DNA of 64,000 bases from UBA868 sp016776875 (GCA_051201585.1 CP179198.1:62001-126000); one strand, 5' to 3'; positions 24,124 to 33,638 are shown, numbered from the stretch's first letter. The notes: generated by a model not told the origin, from the sequence alone. Numbers and translations are program-made.

Positions 24124-24810
24124 ATGTGCGGAAGATTTGATCGTCATCGTCCCGTTGCCGCGTTTGGCGATGTGATTGATGGTTTGGATTTCAGCGACGA
24201 CGATCCGGTGGCGCCAAGTTATAACGTTGCGCCGTCCCAACGGGCGGCGGTTGCCTGCCGGACAGATGCCGGGGTCAGACTTCTTGATCTCACCTGGGGT
24301 TTGGTGCCAACTTGGTTAAAACGCGAAGGCTTTTCGAAGCCGATCAACGCGAGAGCCGAGACCCTCGCGGATAAGCCCATGTTTCGTGATGCGTTTCGTA
24401 TGACCCGCTGTCTCGTGCTCTGCGACGGTTACTATGAATGGCGGTCCGAAAAAACGGGCGTAAAACAACCTTATTACATTACAACCCTCGACGGTAATCC
24501 TTTCGTTATGGCTGGAATTTGGGCCCAAAATGCGAATTTTGATCAGACAGTGATCCAGAGTTTCTGCGTGATTACAACCGAGGCTAATGACTCATGTCGA
24601 GAGGTTCATCACAGAATGCCGTTAATCTTAAATAAGACCGAACACAAAGAGTGGCTAAGCGATGGAAGACTGGACGCCAATACAGAAGCGGCGATGCTCC
24701 AGCCTTCTGGTCAGGAAATGAAATTAAAACCGGTCAGCCGTTACGTTAATGCGCCGGCCAATAATGGCCCGCAGTGCATTGCGTCTTTTCAGGATCAGGA
24801 AACCGTGTGA
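24124..24810 (+). CDS. yedK: SOS response-associated peptidase (SRAP/HMCES family)
   Basis: 228 residues. MCGRF at the N-terminus gives the catalytic Cys2 after Met removal, which forms a thiazolidine crosslink with abasic sites in single-stranded DNA. Other family landmarks are SYNVAPSQ, KPINARAET with the conserved Asn, a conserved glutamate in GYYEWR, and HHRMPLIL with the conserved histidine. Length is normal. CAGGAG precedes the ATG. The stop overlaps the next gene's start (TGATG), so the two are translationally coupled. Confidence 0.92.
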   Translation: MCGRFDRHRPVAAFGDVIDGLDFSDDDPVAPSYNVAPSQRAAVACRTDAGVRLLDLTWGLVPTWLKREGFSKPINARAETLADKPMFRDAFRMTRCLVLCDGYYEWRSEKTGVKQPYYITTLDGNPFVMAGIWAQNANFDQTVIQSFCVITTEANDSCREVHHRMPLILNKTEHKEWLSDGRLDANTEAAMLQPSGQEMKLKPVSRYVNAPANNGPQCIASFQDQETV

Positions 24811-25718
24811 TGAATGCTGTAGTGGATAAAAAAAAGATTTCCATTCTTGGGGGAACAGGTTTTGTTGGGCGTGCACTTTGCAAACGCCTGCTTCAGGACG
24901 GCCATGATGTGTCAGTCATTACGCGCAGCCCTGCCCCCCAAATTGAAAATGATTTTGCGGAGGTCAACCTAAAAGTCCTGACATCGTCGGCAAGCGTGGA
25001 CCGTGAAGCGGTGCTTGCCGATCAGGATGTTCTGGTGAATTTAAGCGGCATCCTTCATGAATCCAGGCGGCAGAGTTTTCATGACGTCCATGTCGAGTGG
25101 CCCGCGTCCTGGACTCTGGCGGCGCACAAAGCGGGCCTTTCCAAAGTGCTTCACATGAGCGCGCTTCGCGCAGATATGGAAAATCCACCAAGCGCATATC
25201 TGCGCTCAAAAGCGGCCGGTGAGCGCGCTGTGGTTGATCATGCGAACGGCATGACAATCCAGATTTTCAGGCCTTCAATCATTTTTGGGGAGGGCGATAA
25301 CTTCTTCGGGCAGTTTGCGAGCCTGTTGCGATGGGTTCCCGTGTTCCCGTTGGTATGCCCAAACTCAAGATTTGCACCGGTTTGGGTGGAAGACGTGGTA
25401 AGTGCTTTTGCGAACGCGTTGGGACGTCCGGGCGTTGAAGGATCGGCTGAAACCTACAACCTGTGTGGACCCCGTTCATATCGTTTTCGTGAGTTGATCG
25501 AATTTACAGCCGAGAAGCTTGATAAACGTCGGCTCATCATTGGTGTGCCGGACTGGATCGCGCAACTGCAAGGACGAGCGATGGAATGCCTGCCTAATCC
25601 CCTATTTACGCTGGACAATTTTTATTCATTACAGGCAGATAGCACTTGTGAATGTAATGACTTTGCGACTCTCGGCATTGAGCCCGAATCATTAGAGCGC
25701 GTGAATCTGTTGTTCTGA
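24810..25718 (+). CDS. NAD(P)-binding atypical SDR (NDUFA9-like)
   Basis: 302 residues from the ATG overlapping the yedK stop. Rossmann motif ISILGGTGFVGRALCKRLL at the N-terminus. VLHMSALRADMENPPSAYLRSKAAGE has a YxxxK-like arrangement, and IFRPSIIFGEGDNFF follows; these are typical of the atypical SDR group that includes the NDUFA9-type complex I-associated protein and UbiA-linked homologues. It probably binds NADPH and may not be a classical dehydrogenase. Function in bacteria is unclear. Confidence 0.85.
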   Translation: MNAVVDKKKISILGGTGFVGRALCKRLLQDGHDVSVITRSPAPQIENDFAEVNLKVLTSSASVDREAVLADQDVLVNLSGILHESRRQSFHDVHVEWPASWTLAAHKAGLSKVLHMSALRADMENPPSAYLRSKAAGERAVVDHANGMTIQIFRPSIIFGEGDNFFGQFASLLRWVPVFPLVCPNSRFAPVWVEDVVSAFANALGRPGVEGSAETYNLCGPRSYRFRELIEFTAEKLDKRRLIIGVPDWIAQLQGRAMECLPNPLFTLDNFYSLQADSTCECNDFATLGIEPESLERVNLLF

Positions 25719-25767
25719 TTTTGATGGGGCGTACCGCCCGATTTGAATTGACCCGCTGTTAGACGTG

Positions 25768-26781
25768 TTAAGACCGCTCTGTTTTCGGTTCGCGCTCGAG
25801 TAACGTGGTTACCGCTGTGCTGGGATCATGACCTTCAAATAGGACCCGGTAGACTTGCTCACTAATTGGCATTTCGACTTTGAGCGCCTGGCTCTTTCGA
25901 TAAAGCTCACGAGCGCTGTTAATGCCCTCTGCTTCTTGGCCTACTTTTTTGATCGCTTGTGCCATGGTCTCTCCGTGACCAATAGCGAGGCCGACGCGAC
26001 GATTGCGGGATTGATCATCCGTGCAGGTCAGAATCAAATCGCCCAAACCTGTGAGGCCAGAGAATGTTTCAGCTTGTCCGCCGAGCGCCTGACCGAAGCG
26101 GGCGAGTTCGGCTAAGCCCCGGGTGATCAGCGCAGCGCGGGCATTCGCACCGAAGCCAAGGCCATCGCTGATACCCGCTGCGATGGCGATTACATTCTTA
26201 AGTGCGCCTCCAAGCTGCACTCCCTGAATATCAGAACTGGCATAGACGCGAGTTTTGCTATCTCGAAACCATGTCGCGATTTCGTTGGCGGCCTCTATAT
26301 TATGAGCGGCGACCGTTAGGGCAGTCGGTAATCCAAGGGCTACTTCACCCGCAAAGCTTGGGCCTGAAACAACTGCTGGTGTGATCTGGTTTCCAAGTTC
26401 CTCGATAACGACATTACTTAATAGTAGGGACGTTTTAGGTTCGAAGCCTTTGGTTCCCCAGCAGATATTTTGAGTGACGCAGGCGTTTTTCAGCAGCGGC
26501 GACATCTTCTGCAGGACTTCCCGGAAGGCATGACTGGGTACTGCGAGAATGAACGAGTTGACGCCCTCAAAATCGTCAAGGTTGTCAGTCGGTGTTATTT
26601 TTGTCTCGAGGGGTATCCCGGGGAGATATTTTTCGTTGACACGATCTCGCGTCATCGCAGCTGCGTGACTGGGGTCGGCGCTCCATAAAAAGACTTTTTT
26701 CCCCGCTCGGGCGGTTAGGCAGGCAAGCGCCGTCCCCCAGGAGCCTGCTCCGAGGACAGCAATTGATGAGTCACCCGGCAT
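25768..26781 (-). CDS. gpsA: Glycerol-3-phosphate dehydrogenase [NAD(P)+]
   Basis: 337 residues. N-terminal nucleotide-binding motif VLGAGSWGTALACLTARAG, then FILAVPSHAFREVL, GTKGFEP, VVSGPSFAGEV with the catalytic-region residues, LKNVIAIAAGISDGLGFGAN and GLTGLGDLILTCT, all characteristic of GpsA. It reduces dihydroxyacetone phosphate to sn-glycerol 3-phosphate for phospholipid synthesis. It follows secB by 63 bp in the conserved order rhodanese-secB-gpsA. Confidence 0.96.
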   Translation of the reverse strand: MPGDSSIAVLGAGSWGTALACLTARAGKKVFLWSADPSHAAAMTRDRVNEKYLPGIPLETKITPTDNLDDFEGVNSFILAVPSHAFREVLQKMSPLLKNACVTQNICWGTKGFEPKTSLLLSNVVIEELGNQITPAVVSGPSFAGEVALGLPTALTVAAHNIEAANEIATWFRDSKTRVYASSDIQGVQLGGALKNVIAIAAGISDGLGFGANARAALITRGLAELARFGQALGGQAETFSGLTGLGDLILTCTDDQSRNRRVGLAIGHGETMAQAIKKVGQEAEGINSARELYRKSQALKVEMPISEQVYRVLFEGHDPSTAVTTLLEREPKTERS

Positions 26782-26844
26782 AGGTTTAATTTAGGGTGTG
26801 TGGGTTGGGTTTTCGTAAGGTGAGTCGAGTTTTCGGCTTAGTCT

Positions 26845-27315
26845 CTAGCCACTACTTTGCTGACCGGCTTGTTGTTCTTTATTTTGCAGGTACATTGCAT
26901 CGAAATTAACAGGTCCAAGTAGAAACTGTGGAAAACCACCTTTCGCCGTCAGGCTGGCAATGGTTTCCCGAAGAAAAGGATAAAGCACCGTAGGACACGC
27001 GGCTTCCAGCATCATATCGAGCATTTCCGGCGTGCTGCCCTGAACGGTAAATATACCCGCCTGCTGTGCCTCAACGAGAAATACGACATCTTCGCCTTGC
27101 TTGGCGGTAACTGTCACTTTGAGGACAACTTCATGAATATGCTTATCGGCCTCAATGATGTTGTGACTCGCTTTTAAGTCGACTTCGGTCTCGGGCCGGT
27201 ATTCTTTCCAGGTAAACACGGCAGGGCTCTGTGGCGACTCGAAAGAGACATCTTTCGTATAAACCTGGTGCAAGTGAAATTTTGATTGGGGCGATTGCCC
27301 GGCAACATCATTCAT
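26845..27315 (-). CDS. secB: Protein-export chaperone SecB
   Basis: 156 residues. SFESPQSPAVFTWKEYRPE, the central VVFLVEAQQAGIF, and ACPTVLYPFLRETIASLTAKGGFPQFLLGPVNFDAMY are SecB signatures. It is a tetrameric cytosolic chaperone that keeps preproteins unfolded and hands them to SecA. Between rhodanese (14 bp upstream) and gpsA. In E. coli a grxC gene lies between rhodanese and secB; it is absent here. Confidence 0.96.
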   Translation of the reverse strand: MNDVAGQSPQSKFHLHQVYTKDVSFESPQSPAVFTWKEYRPETEVDLKASHNIIEADKHIHEVVLKVTVTAKQGEDVVFLVEAQQAGIFTVQGSTPEMLDMMLEAACPTVLYPFLRETIASLTAKGGFPQFLLGPVNFDAMYLQNKEQQAGQQSSG

Positions 27316-27328
27316 AGGTCAGTTCTCG

Positions 27329-27757
27329 TTAAGATTTTCGTTCTACCGGGAGGTTTTCTTTTTCCCAGGCGGTTAAACCGCCGCTCAGGGTGAATACCTT
27401 TTTAAATTCATTTTTTCGCAATATCGCCGCTGCGCGATTCGCGCGTTGACCACTACGGCATGACAAGACAATAGGTTTATCTTTAGCCCGAAATTTCTCG
27501 AGTTGCCCCAATTGGTCTTGAAGTTGTTTGAGCGGAATGTTGATTGCGTTCAGGATATGGCCACGCTCGAATTCCTCGGTTTCGCAGACATCCACGACCA
27601 CAGCGTTTTCCTGACTGATTAGTTGCGGCAATTGCAATGCGCTGACTTGATTCGCTCCGCCACCCCCGCGGCGAATGGAGTCGAAACCGATTAACAAAGA
27701 AATAACGATGAGCGCCGCAAAGAGATACCAGTTTTGGGCAATAAATTCGAGGTCCAT
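27329..27757 (-). CDS. Membrane-anchored rhodanese-like protein
   Basis: 142 residues. An N-terminal transmembrane segment (WYLFAALIVISLLIGF) is followed by a single rhodanese domain. The active-site loop is LSCRSGQRANRAA with the catalytic cysteine that carries persulfide. DVCETEEFERGHILNAINIP and SGGLTAWEKENLPVE are standard rhodanese landmarks. It matches YibN of E. coli in layout and in position next to secB. The exact sulfur acceptor is unknown. Confidence 0.92.
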   Translation of the reverse strand: MDLEFIAQNWYLFAALIVISLLIGFDSIRRGGGGANQVSALQLPQLISQENAVVVDVCETEEFERGHILNAINIPLKQLQDQLGQLEKFRAKDKPIVLSCRSGQRANRAAAILRKNEFKKVFTLSGGLTAWEKENLPVERKS

Positions 27758-27838
27758 AAGATTAAAAGAATGATCGAAAGGGAGGATAGTCTACATCACG
27801 CCGACGGAGACATCTTTAGCGAGACCCATCGGTGATGC

Positions 27839-28216
27839 TTAATCGTGTGTGCTGCAAAAAGCTTCGCGCATCGTCTCCATGAGCGCAAGAATCTTATCGT
27901 CACCGATCCGATAAAACACTTTGTTTGCCTCTTTGCGTGACGCCAAGATGTCTTTGTCTCGAAGAATGGACAGGTGTTGAGAGATGTTACTCTGAGACGT
28001 GCCCACGAGGTCAACGAGGTCCTGCACACTCGTTTCATTTCCGTTAGCCAGAATGCAGAGAATTTTCAGTCGAAGCGGGTGGCCCATTGCTTTTAGGGAG
28101 CGTGATGCAACATATAAATCGGCTTCGCTCGCCAAAAACATCTGTTCAATTGCGTTGGCGTCTTCCGCACTGATGGTTGACCTGTTTTCTTGTGCCACCA
28201 TATTTTGTACTGCCAT
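27839..28216 (-). CDS. ArsR family winged-helix regulator
   Basis: 125 residues. The HTH core is MGHPLRLKILCILANGNETSVQDLVDLVGTSQSNISQHLSILRDKD, followed by the wing (ILASRKEANKVFYRIGDD). The ELCVCDL-type metal site is absent from the recognition region (NETSVQDLVDL), so it may sense redox or sulfide rather than arsenic-type metals. Two cysteines remain, one in KILCIL and one near the C-terminus. A perfect palindrome CTAATATTAG lies 20 bp upstream of its start, probably its operator. The rhodanese gene follows 81 bp downstream on the same strand. Confidence 0.88.
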   Translation of the reverse strand: MAVQNMVAQENRSTISAEDANAIEQMFLASEADLYVASRSLKAMGHPLRLKILCILANGNETSVQDLVDLVGTSQSNISQHLSILRDKDILASRKEANKVFYRIGDDKILALMETMREAFCSTHD

Positions 28217-28236
28217 AAAGGACTGCAGCGGGTTTG

Positions 28237-28267
28237 CTAATATTAGTCCAACATTATACGCTAATAT
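28237..28267. promoter_or_regulatory. Candidate ArsR-type operator
   Basis: Perfect 10-bp palindrome CTAATATTAG at 28237-28246, with a second half-copy CTAATAT at 28261-28267 (24 bp offset). It lies in the 184 bp between the ArsR-type gene and the divergent S41 peptidase gene, so it could control both. Confidence 0.45.
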
Positions 28268-28400
28268 GCGCGAATGCTCTTTTGCTGCTGTCGTTTAGGG
28301 CATAAAACACAAGCGCAGACTTTAATCACGGTTCTAGCATGGACCAGCGTTATACTTTTTCAGTCCCCTCCGGTCCCCTGTGATCCTACAACGGCGTGCT

Positions 28401-29711
28401 ATGAAAAATTTATTGTTCTCGAAATCTAGGCTTGCTCTGGTGTTGGTAGTTTTCCCGCTGATGATGCCCTGGCAGTCCAGTTTTGCATTCGACACCGCTG
28501 AGCGCGAAGCGCTGCCGCTTGAGGATCTCCGTCTGTTTGCGGAAATTTTCAACATGATCAAGAGTGATTATGTGGAAGCCGTTGATGATGCAACCCTGCT
28601 GCAAAACGCCGTAAGGGGTATGTTGAATGGCCTTGACCCCCACTCAGCTTATCTCAATGCGTCTTCGTTCCATGAGGTGAATATTGATACCCGCGGCGAG
28701 TTTGGCGGCTTGGGTATTGAAGTCACTTTAGAGGGCGGGGTGATTCGGGTGATCTCACCGATGGATGGCACACCGGCAGATCGCGCCGGTATCAAAAGCG
28801 GCGATTTAATTATTCGTCTCGATGGCATGGTTGTCAAAGGTGAGTCACTGGATAAGGCGGTCGATAAAATGCGTGGCGCACCGGGTAGTGAAATTACGCT
28901 AACCATTTCGAGAGAAGGTGTGGATGCTCCGTTCGATATCACGCTGAAACGGGCCATCATTCAACTTCGTAGCGTTCGTGCAGAGATGTTGGAGTCCAAT
29001 TACGGATATGCACGCATCAGTCAATTTCAGTCGGGTACGGGCGCTTCTCTGCGTCAGCAGATTGAAAAACTCCAAGAACAAAGTGGTGGCCAGTTGGCAG
29101 GCCTGGTTCTGGACCTTCGGAATAATCCGGGTGGTGTACTCAACGGTGCCGTTGAAGTCAGTGACTTGTTTCTGAAAGATGGCGTGATCGTTTCGACGAG
29201 AGGTCGTGCAGCAGACGCGATTTATACTTTTGAAGCGACTGGACGAGATGTGCTCGATGGCGCACCACTTGTCGTGCTTGTGAATCGGGGTTCTGCGTCG
29301 GCGTCAGAAATTGTTGCGGGCGCGCTTCAGGATCACCGCCGGGCATTGATCCTGGGGGCTAAGACTTTCGGCAAGGGCTCCGTGCAGACTATTCTGCCAA
29401 TGAATGACGGCGCAGCAGCCTTAAAACTCACCACCGCGCGTTATTACACTCCCAATAACCGTTCCATTCAGGCGACTGGAATCGAACCCGATATTGTCAG
29501 TCGGCCGTTGAAATTAGCTGACGATTTACAAACGGCGGGTATGCGTGAATCTGATCTCGCAGGACATCTTGCGAATGAAACCGGAATCACAGAGGGGTCT
29601 GAAGACTCTGCCGAGTCCTCGGAGAAACAACTACAGGATCGCGATCTAGAAGTAGGTGAGGCGCTTAATATACTTAAGGGCATCACGTTCTCCAGACTTC
29701 AAGTTGACTGA
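28401..29711 (+). CDS. ctpA: S41 family carboxy-terminal processing peptidase
   Basis: 436 residues from the ATG at 28401 (a GTG at 28380 would add seven residues). The signal peptide is LALVLVVFPLMMPWQSSFAFD. A PDZ domain follows (FGGLGIEVTLEGGVIRVISP). The protease core has LVLDLRNNPGGVLNGAV, the nucleophile serine in NRGSASASEIVAGALQ, and the general-base lysine in TFGKGSVQTI. It is a periplasmic Ser/Lys endopeptidase that trims C-termini or cell-wall hydrolases. In many proteobacteria it follows an envC-type murein hydrolase activator gene; none is present here. Confidence 0.93.
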   Translation: MKNLLFSKSRLALVLVVFPLMMPWQSSFAFDTAEREALPLEDLRLFAEIFNMIKSDYVEAVDDATLLQNAVRGMLNGLDPHSAYLNASSFHEVNIDTRGEFGGLGIEVTLEGGVIRVISPMDGTPADRAGIKSGDLIIRLDGMVVKGESLDKAVDKMRGAPGSEITLTISREGVDAPFDITLKRAIIQLRSVRAEMLESNYGYARISQFQSGTGASLRQQIEKLQEQSGGQLAGLVLDLRNNPGGVLNGAVEVSDLFLKDGVIVSTRGRAADAIYTFEATGRDVLDGAPLVVLVNRGSASASEIVAGALQDHRRALILGAKTFGKGSVQTILPMNDGAAALKLTTARYYTPNNRSIQATGIEPDIVSRPLKLADDLQTAGMRESDLAGHLANETGITEGSEDSAESSEKQLQDRDLEVGEALNILKGITFSRLQVD

Positions 29712-29727
29712 TTTTCAGTACTGCGCG

Positions 29728-30156
29728 CTACTCGGGTAAATCGCAGCGCCATGCGCTCACCGCAGCCTCCCGGGCACCGGCGAATTGCCACAGCGAACCT
29801 TGGGTAAGCTTTTGGGTCGGTTCGTTTTTGTTTGGGTCAGATCGTGATTTTTTCCCAGACCATCGCACTGTTAACGCTGAACCTTCCGCGCAATCGGCCT
29901 CATTAAAGACCTGGCACCGATCAAACCCGATCTGTGCAATTCTGTGCACTTCAAGGTCGATCGGCATATTGTGGCATCCTGCTTCATCCCGATTGGGAAC
30001 CAGGGATAATTCTGAAAGCTGATCGAAATCATTGATCGAGTAAAAACGAATATGAGCATTTGCTGTTGGGGATGGTGGATTTCTCGCACAACTTCCGATA
30101 AACACTAATGCCAATAAAAGTATGATGCCGTTTGGAAGATTTCGAAGAAAGGTCAT
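29728..30156 (-). CDS. Lipoprotein of unknown function
   Basis: 142 residues. GIILLLALVFIGSC is a lipoprotein signal with the lipid-bearing cysteine at residue 23. The mature part has further cysteines (AGCHN, DRCQV, ADCAE, WRCDL), an even number that could pair as disulfides, and no recognised domain. It lies convergent with the S41 peptidase gene (16 bp apart) and divergent from polA. Confidence 0.65.
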   Translation of the reverse strand: MTFLRNLPNGIILLLALVFIGSCARNPPSPTANAHIRFYSINDFDQLSELSLVPNRDEAGCHNMPIDLEVHRIAQIGFDRCQVFNEADCAEGSALTVRWSGKKSRSDPNKNEPTQKLTQGSLWQFAGAREAAVSAWRCDLPE

Positions 30157-30326
30157 GGTTTTAATATAATTCTGTTTCCAAGGATTTTAGGCGATTTAAT
30201 CTGGAGAATTCCCCGGACCCATGATTGCGTCTTGAAAGTGAATTGAAACCAGATCAGGGCAGTGCTCGCACGTATACTGGGACTTGACCGTTAATGTTGA
30301 AAGCAAAGCTGGGATGAGATCAAGAT

Positions 30327-31292
30327 ATGTCAAAAAAAATAGTCCTCGTTGACGGATCGTCCTACCTCTATCGCGCGTTTCATGCGATGCCAAATCTTGC
30401 TAATTCCCGAGGAGAATCGACAGGTGCTGTTTATGGCATCGTCAATATGCTGAGACGCCTCATGCGTGAGCAAGAGACTCCGCATTTTGTTGTTGTTTTT
30501 GACGCCCCGGGGAAGACGTTCCGTGATCGGCTCTACAGCGAATATAAAGCTAATCGTCCGCCGATGCCCGATGAGTTGCGGTCGCAGATTGACCAAGTGC
30601 ATGCCGTGATTAAAGCGCTGGGCCTGCCGCTGCTTTCAATACCTGATGTAGAAGCCGATGATGTTATTGGAACACTTGCCAAAGCGGCACCGGCAGCGGG
30701 TATGGACGCATTTATTGTGAGTGGGGACAAGGATCTCGCGCAACTGGTGGGTCCAGGCGTCGTGATGTGCGACAGCATGAAAAACGTTGTCTATGACGAG
30801 AAGGGGGTTGAAGAAAAGTTTGGTGTTCCGCCTGATCGAATTATCGATTTTTTGGCATTGGTGGGTGATACATCTGACAACATACCCGGCGTCCCTAAGG
30901 TGGGGCCGAAGACGGCTTCTCGCTGGTTGATGGAGTATGGGTCACTAGATACTTTGGTTGCTAATGCTGACGGTATCAAAGGAAAGGTGGGGGAGAATCT
31001 GAGAGGTTCACTCGATCAGTTAGCGCTGTCGCGACAGCTTGCAACGATTAAATGTGATGTGCCTCTCGAGAAAGAGCTGGAGGCGCTCGTGATCTCACCC
31101 GCGGATGAAGATACCTTGCGTCAGCTTTATGCGGAACTCGAGTTTAAAACCTGGCTTTCCGAGCTGGGCGGTTTAAACGAGTCTGTCGAAGCGGAGCCCG
31201 TCAAAGCGACTCATTACGAGACCGTTGTTGATATGTCGACACTTAATAAATGGGTAGAGAAGCTGACGAAAGCTTCCCTATTTTGCCTTTGA
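30327..31292 (+). CDS. polA: DNA polymerase I, N-terminal part (frameshifted)
   Basis: First piece of polA: the 5'-3' exonuclease domain with LVDGSSYLYRAFHAMP, VVFDAPGKTFRD, VSGDKDLAQLV and LVGDTSDNIPGVPKVGPKTA, then the start of the 3'-5' exonuclease domain. It stops at LFCL* because the run TTTT at 31281-31284 carries one base too many. With three Ts the frame reads LFAFDTETTSIDAMQARL, restoring exonuclease motif I (Asp and Glu of DTE) and joining the next piece. The repaired gene, 30327-33018, has 896 residues, the normal PolA length. Confidence 0.93.
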   Translation: MSKKIVLVDGSSYLYRAFHAMPNLANSRGESTGAVYGIVNMLRRLMREQETPHFVVVFDAPGKTFRDRLYSEYKANRPPMPDELRSQIDQVHAVIKALGLPLLSIPDVEADDVIGTLAKAAPAAGMDAFIVSGDKDLAQLVGPGVVMCDSMKNVVYDEKGVEEKFGVPPDRIIDFLALVGDTSDNIPGVPKVGPKTASRWLMEYGSLDTLVANADGIKGKVGENLRGSLDQLALSRQLATIKCDVPLEKELEALVISPADEDTLRQLYAELEFKTWLSELGGLNESVEAEPVKATHYETVVDMSTLNKWVEKLTKASLFCL

Positions 31293-31317
31293 TACCGAGA
31301 CGACTTCGATTGACGCC

Positions 31318-33018
31318 ATGCAGGCCCGTCTGGTGGGCGTCTCTTTTGCGGTTGAGGCAGGAGAAGGTGCTTATGTGCCTGTCGGCCATGATTATCTTGA
31401 TGCACCAAAACAGCTGAGTAAAGAGCAGGTCTTAGGCGCCCTACAACCCCTGCTGGAAGATCCCGATCGGGCGAAGCTTGGGCAGAACCTAAAATATGAC
31501 TGCACGGTGCTTCATAACCACGGTGTGATGCTCAATGGTATCCGCTTCGATACGATGCTCGAGTCTTACGTGCTTGACAGTACCGGGTCGAGGCACGATC
31601 TCGATACGTTATCTCTGAAATATTTGGGTCATAAAACGATTCACTACGAAGACGTTGCCGGAAAAGGGAAGGGTCAGCTTAGCTTTAACGAAGTGCCAGT
31701 GGAGGTGGCGGCACCGTACGCAGCAGAAGATGCCGACATTACACTGCGCCTTCATGAGACGCTTTTCCCGCGATTGAAAAAAGAAGTTGCCCAAACCGAG
31801 CTATTCGATCGGATCGAGATGCCGCTGGTACCGGTGTTATCAAAAATCGAAAGAACGGGCGTGCGTGTCGATGCCCGGATGCTGGCCGCACAAAGCAAAG
31901 AACTTGCCGAGCGGACCCAAGAGTTGGAAGCGAAAGCACACGCAGAAGCAGGCGGTGTATTCAACATTGCGTCACCGAAGCAGATTCAGGAAATCCTTTT
32001 TAATCGGTTGGGGCTGCCTGTTATCTCAAAAACACCCAAGGGCCAGCCCTCAACGGCAGAAAGTGTGCTCGCTGAGTTAGCAGAGCAGCATGAACTGCCC
32101 AAGTTGATTCTTGAGCATCGCGGCCTTAGCAAACTGCGGTCAACCTACACGGAAAAACTGCCCATGCTAATCAACGCTCACTCGGGCAGGGTGCATACCT
32201 CTTACCACCAAGCCGCCGTTGCAACGGGACGATTGTCATCGAGTGATCCGAATCTTCAGAATATCCCGGTTCGAACAGCTGAGGGTCGCCGCATCAGAGA
32301 GGCATTTATACCCGAAGCGGGTTATCAGCTGGTGGCCGCAGATTATTCGCAGATCGAACTTCGGATCATGGCGCATTTGTCTGCTGATAGAGGGTTGCTC
32401 AGTGCTTTTGAGAAGGGTGAAGACGTTCATCGAGCAACTGCCGCGGAAGTTTTTGGTGTCAAACTTGACTCAGTCTCTAAAGATCAACGCCGCAGCGCAA
32501 AGGCGATCAATTTCGGTCTGATTTATGGCATGTCGGCATTTGGTCTTGGTCGACAGCTTGGAATCGATCGAGGTAAGGCCCAGGATTATATTAATTTGTA
32601 CTTTGAACGGTATCCCGGGGTCAGAACCTTCATGGATGCGACCCGAGTGCAAGTGCGTGAAAACAAGTATGTTGAAACCGTTTTTGGCAGGCGCCTGTAT
32701 CTACCTGACATCAGTTCGAGCAATCATGCGCGCCGCCAGGGTGCTGAGCGAGCAGCCATTAATGCGCCGATGCAGGGCACCGCAGCAGATCTTATTAAGC
32801 TTGCGATGCTTGCTGTCGACAACTGGCTCTCTACCGATGCAAGTGATTCGAAAATCATTATGCAGGTACATGACGAACTGGTTCTCGAAGTGCCAGAAAG
32901 CGATGTGGCCAGGGTAAGTCAGGAGCTATCCAAATTGATGAGTGGTGTTGCAGAACTGGCCGTTCCGTTAAAAGTGGATGCTGGAATTGGCAACAACTGG
33001 GCCGAAGCTCATAGTTAG
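31318..33018 (+). CDS. polA: DNA polymerase I, C-terminal part (frameshifted)
   Basis: Continuation of polA. It has 3'-5' exonuclease motifs II (GQNLKYDCTVL) and III (YAAEDADITLRLH), so proofreading would be intact after correction. Polymerase motifs are A (ADYSQIELRIMAHLS), B (INFGLIYGMSAFGLGRQ) and C (IMQVHDELVLEVP). The apparent start at 31318 is an artefact of the frameshift at 31281-31284, since motif I lies just upstream in this frame. The stop overlaps the convergent engB stop by 2 bp. Confidence 0.93.
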   Translation: MQARLVGVSFAVEAGEGAYVPVGHDYLDAPKQLSKEQVLGALQPLLEDPDRAKLGQNLKYDCTVLHNHGVMLNGIRFDTMLESYVLDSTGSRHDLDTLSLKYLGHKTIHYEDVAGKGKGQLSFNEVPVEVAAPYAAEDADITLRLHETLFPRLKKEVAQTELFDRIEMPLVPVLSKIERTGVRVDARMLAAQSKELAERTQELEAKAHAEAGGVFNIASPKQIQEILFNRLGLPVISKTPKGQPSTAESVLAELAEQHELPKLILEHRGLSKLRSTYTEKLPMLINAHSGRVHTSYHQAAVATGRLSSSDPNLQNIPVRTAEGRRIREAFIPEAGYQLVAADYSQIELRIMAHLSADRGLLSAFEKGEDVHRATAAEVFGVKLDSVSKDQRRSAKAINFGLIYGMSAFGLGRQLGIDRGKAQDYINLYFERYPGVRTFMDATRVQVRENKYVETVFGRRLYLPDISSSNHARRQGAERAAINAPMQGTAADLIKLAMLAVDNWLSTDASDSKIIMQVHDELVLEVPESDVARVSQELSKLMSGVAELAVPLKVDAGIGNNWAEAHS

Positions 33019-33638
33019 TCCGAGGGCGTAAACTCACGATCAGAGAGAAGATCAACGACCCGTTTTCGGGCATCGTCGACGCCGATGGCGTGAGGAACCG
33101 AAAACAACTGCATGGTGACCAGAGGCATTGACGCGAGTAATCGCTGAGCATCGCGCAACGACTGTTGTTGTTTTGCACGACCCAGTTTGTCGCACTTGGT
33201 TAACAGTATGTGGACTCGAAGCGAAGCGGCTGCACACCAATCGAGAAGTTCAAGATCCAATTTGGTGGGCTCGCGTCTCGAATCAATCGGCAACACGAGA
33301 GCCTTCAGGCTGTTGCGTTCCTGCAGATAACGTTGAACGGTCTTGCCCCAGTGCAATTGTAAGGACGCAGGCACTTTTGCGTAGCCATAACCCGGTAAAT
33401 CCACTAGCCGAAAATGTTCATTCAGCTCAAAAAAGATAATCTGCTGGGTTCTGCCCGGCGTCTTACTGGTTCGGGCGAGCGCTTTGCGCGCGGTGATGGC
33501 GTTTATAGCGCTTGATTTCCCGACGTTTGAACGACCGGCAAATGCGACCTCGGCGCCGGAGTCTTCTATCCAGTCTCGAGGATGATGCGCTGACAGAGAA
33601 TACTCTGCTTGTCTAAGGAGCTTGGGTTCGCAGGTCAT
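33015..33638 (-). CDS. engB: Ribosome biogenesis GTP-binding protein EngB/YsxC
   Basis: About 207 residues from the ATG at 33636-33638; in-frame ATGs at 33686 and 33677 are possible but give an N-terminus longer than usual. GTPase motifs: G1 AGRSNVGKSS, G3 DLPGYGYAKV, G4 LTKCDKLG, and SVPHAIGVDDAR near the C-terminus as G5. It acts in assembly of the large ribosomal subunit. It is convergent with polA and upstream of the divergent cytochrome c4 gene, a common gammaproteobacterial order. Confidence 0.94.
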   Translation of the reverse strand: MTCEPKLLRQAEYSLSAHHPRDWIEDSGAEVAFAGRSNVGKSSAINAITARKALARTSKTPGRTQQIIFFELNEHFRLVDLPGYGYAKVPASLQLHWGKTVQRYLQERNSLKALVLPIDSRREPTKLDLELLDWCAAASLRVHILLTKCDKLGRAKQQQSLRDAQRLLASMPLVTMQLFSVPHAIGVDDARKRVVDLLSDREFTPSD

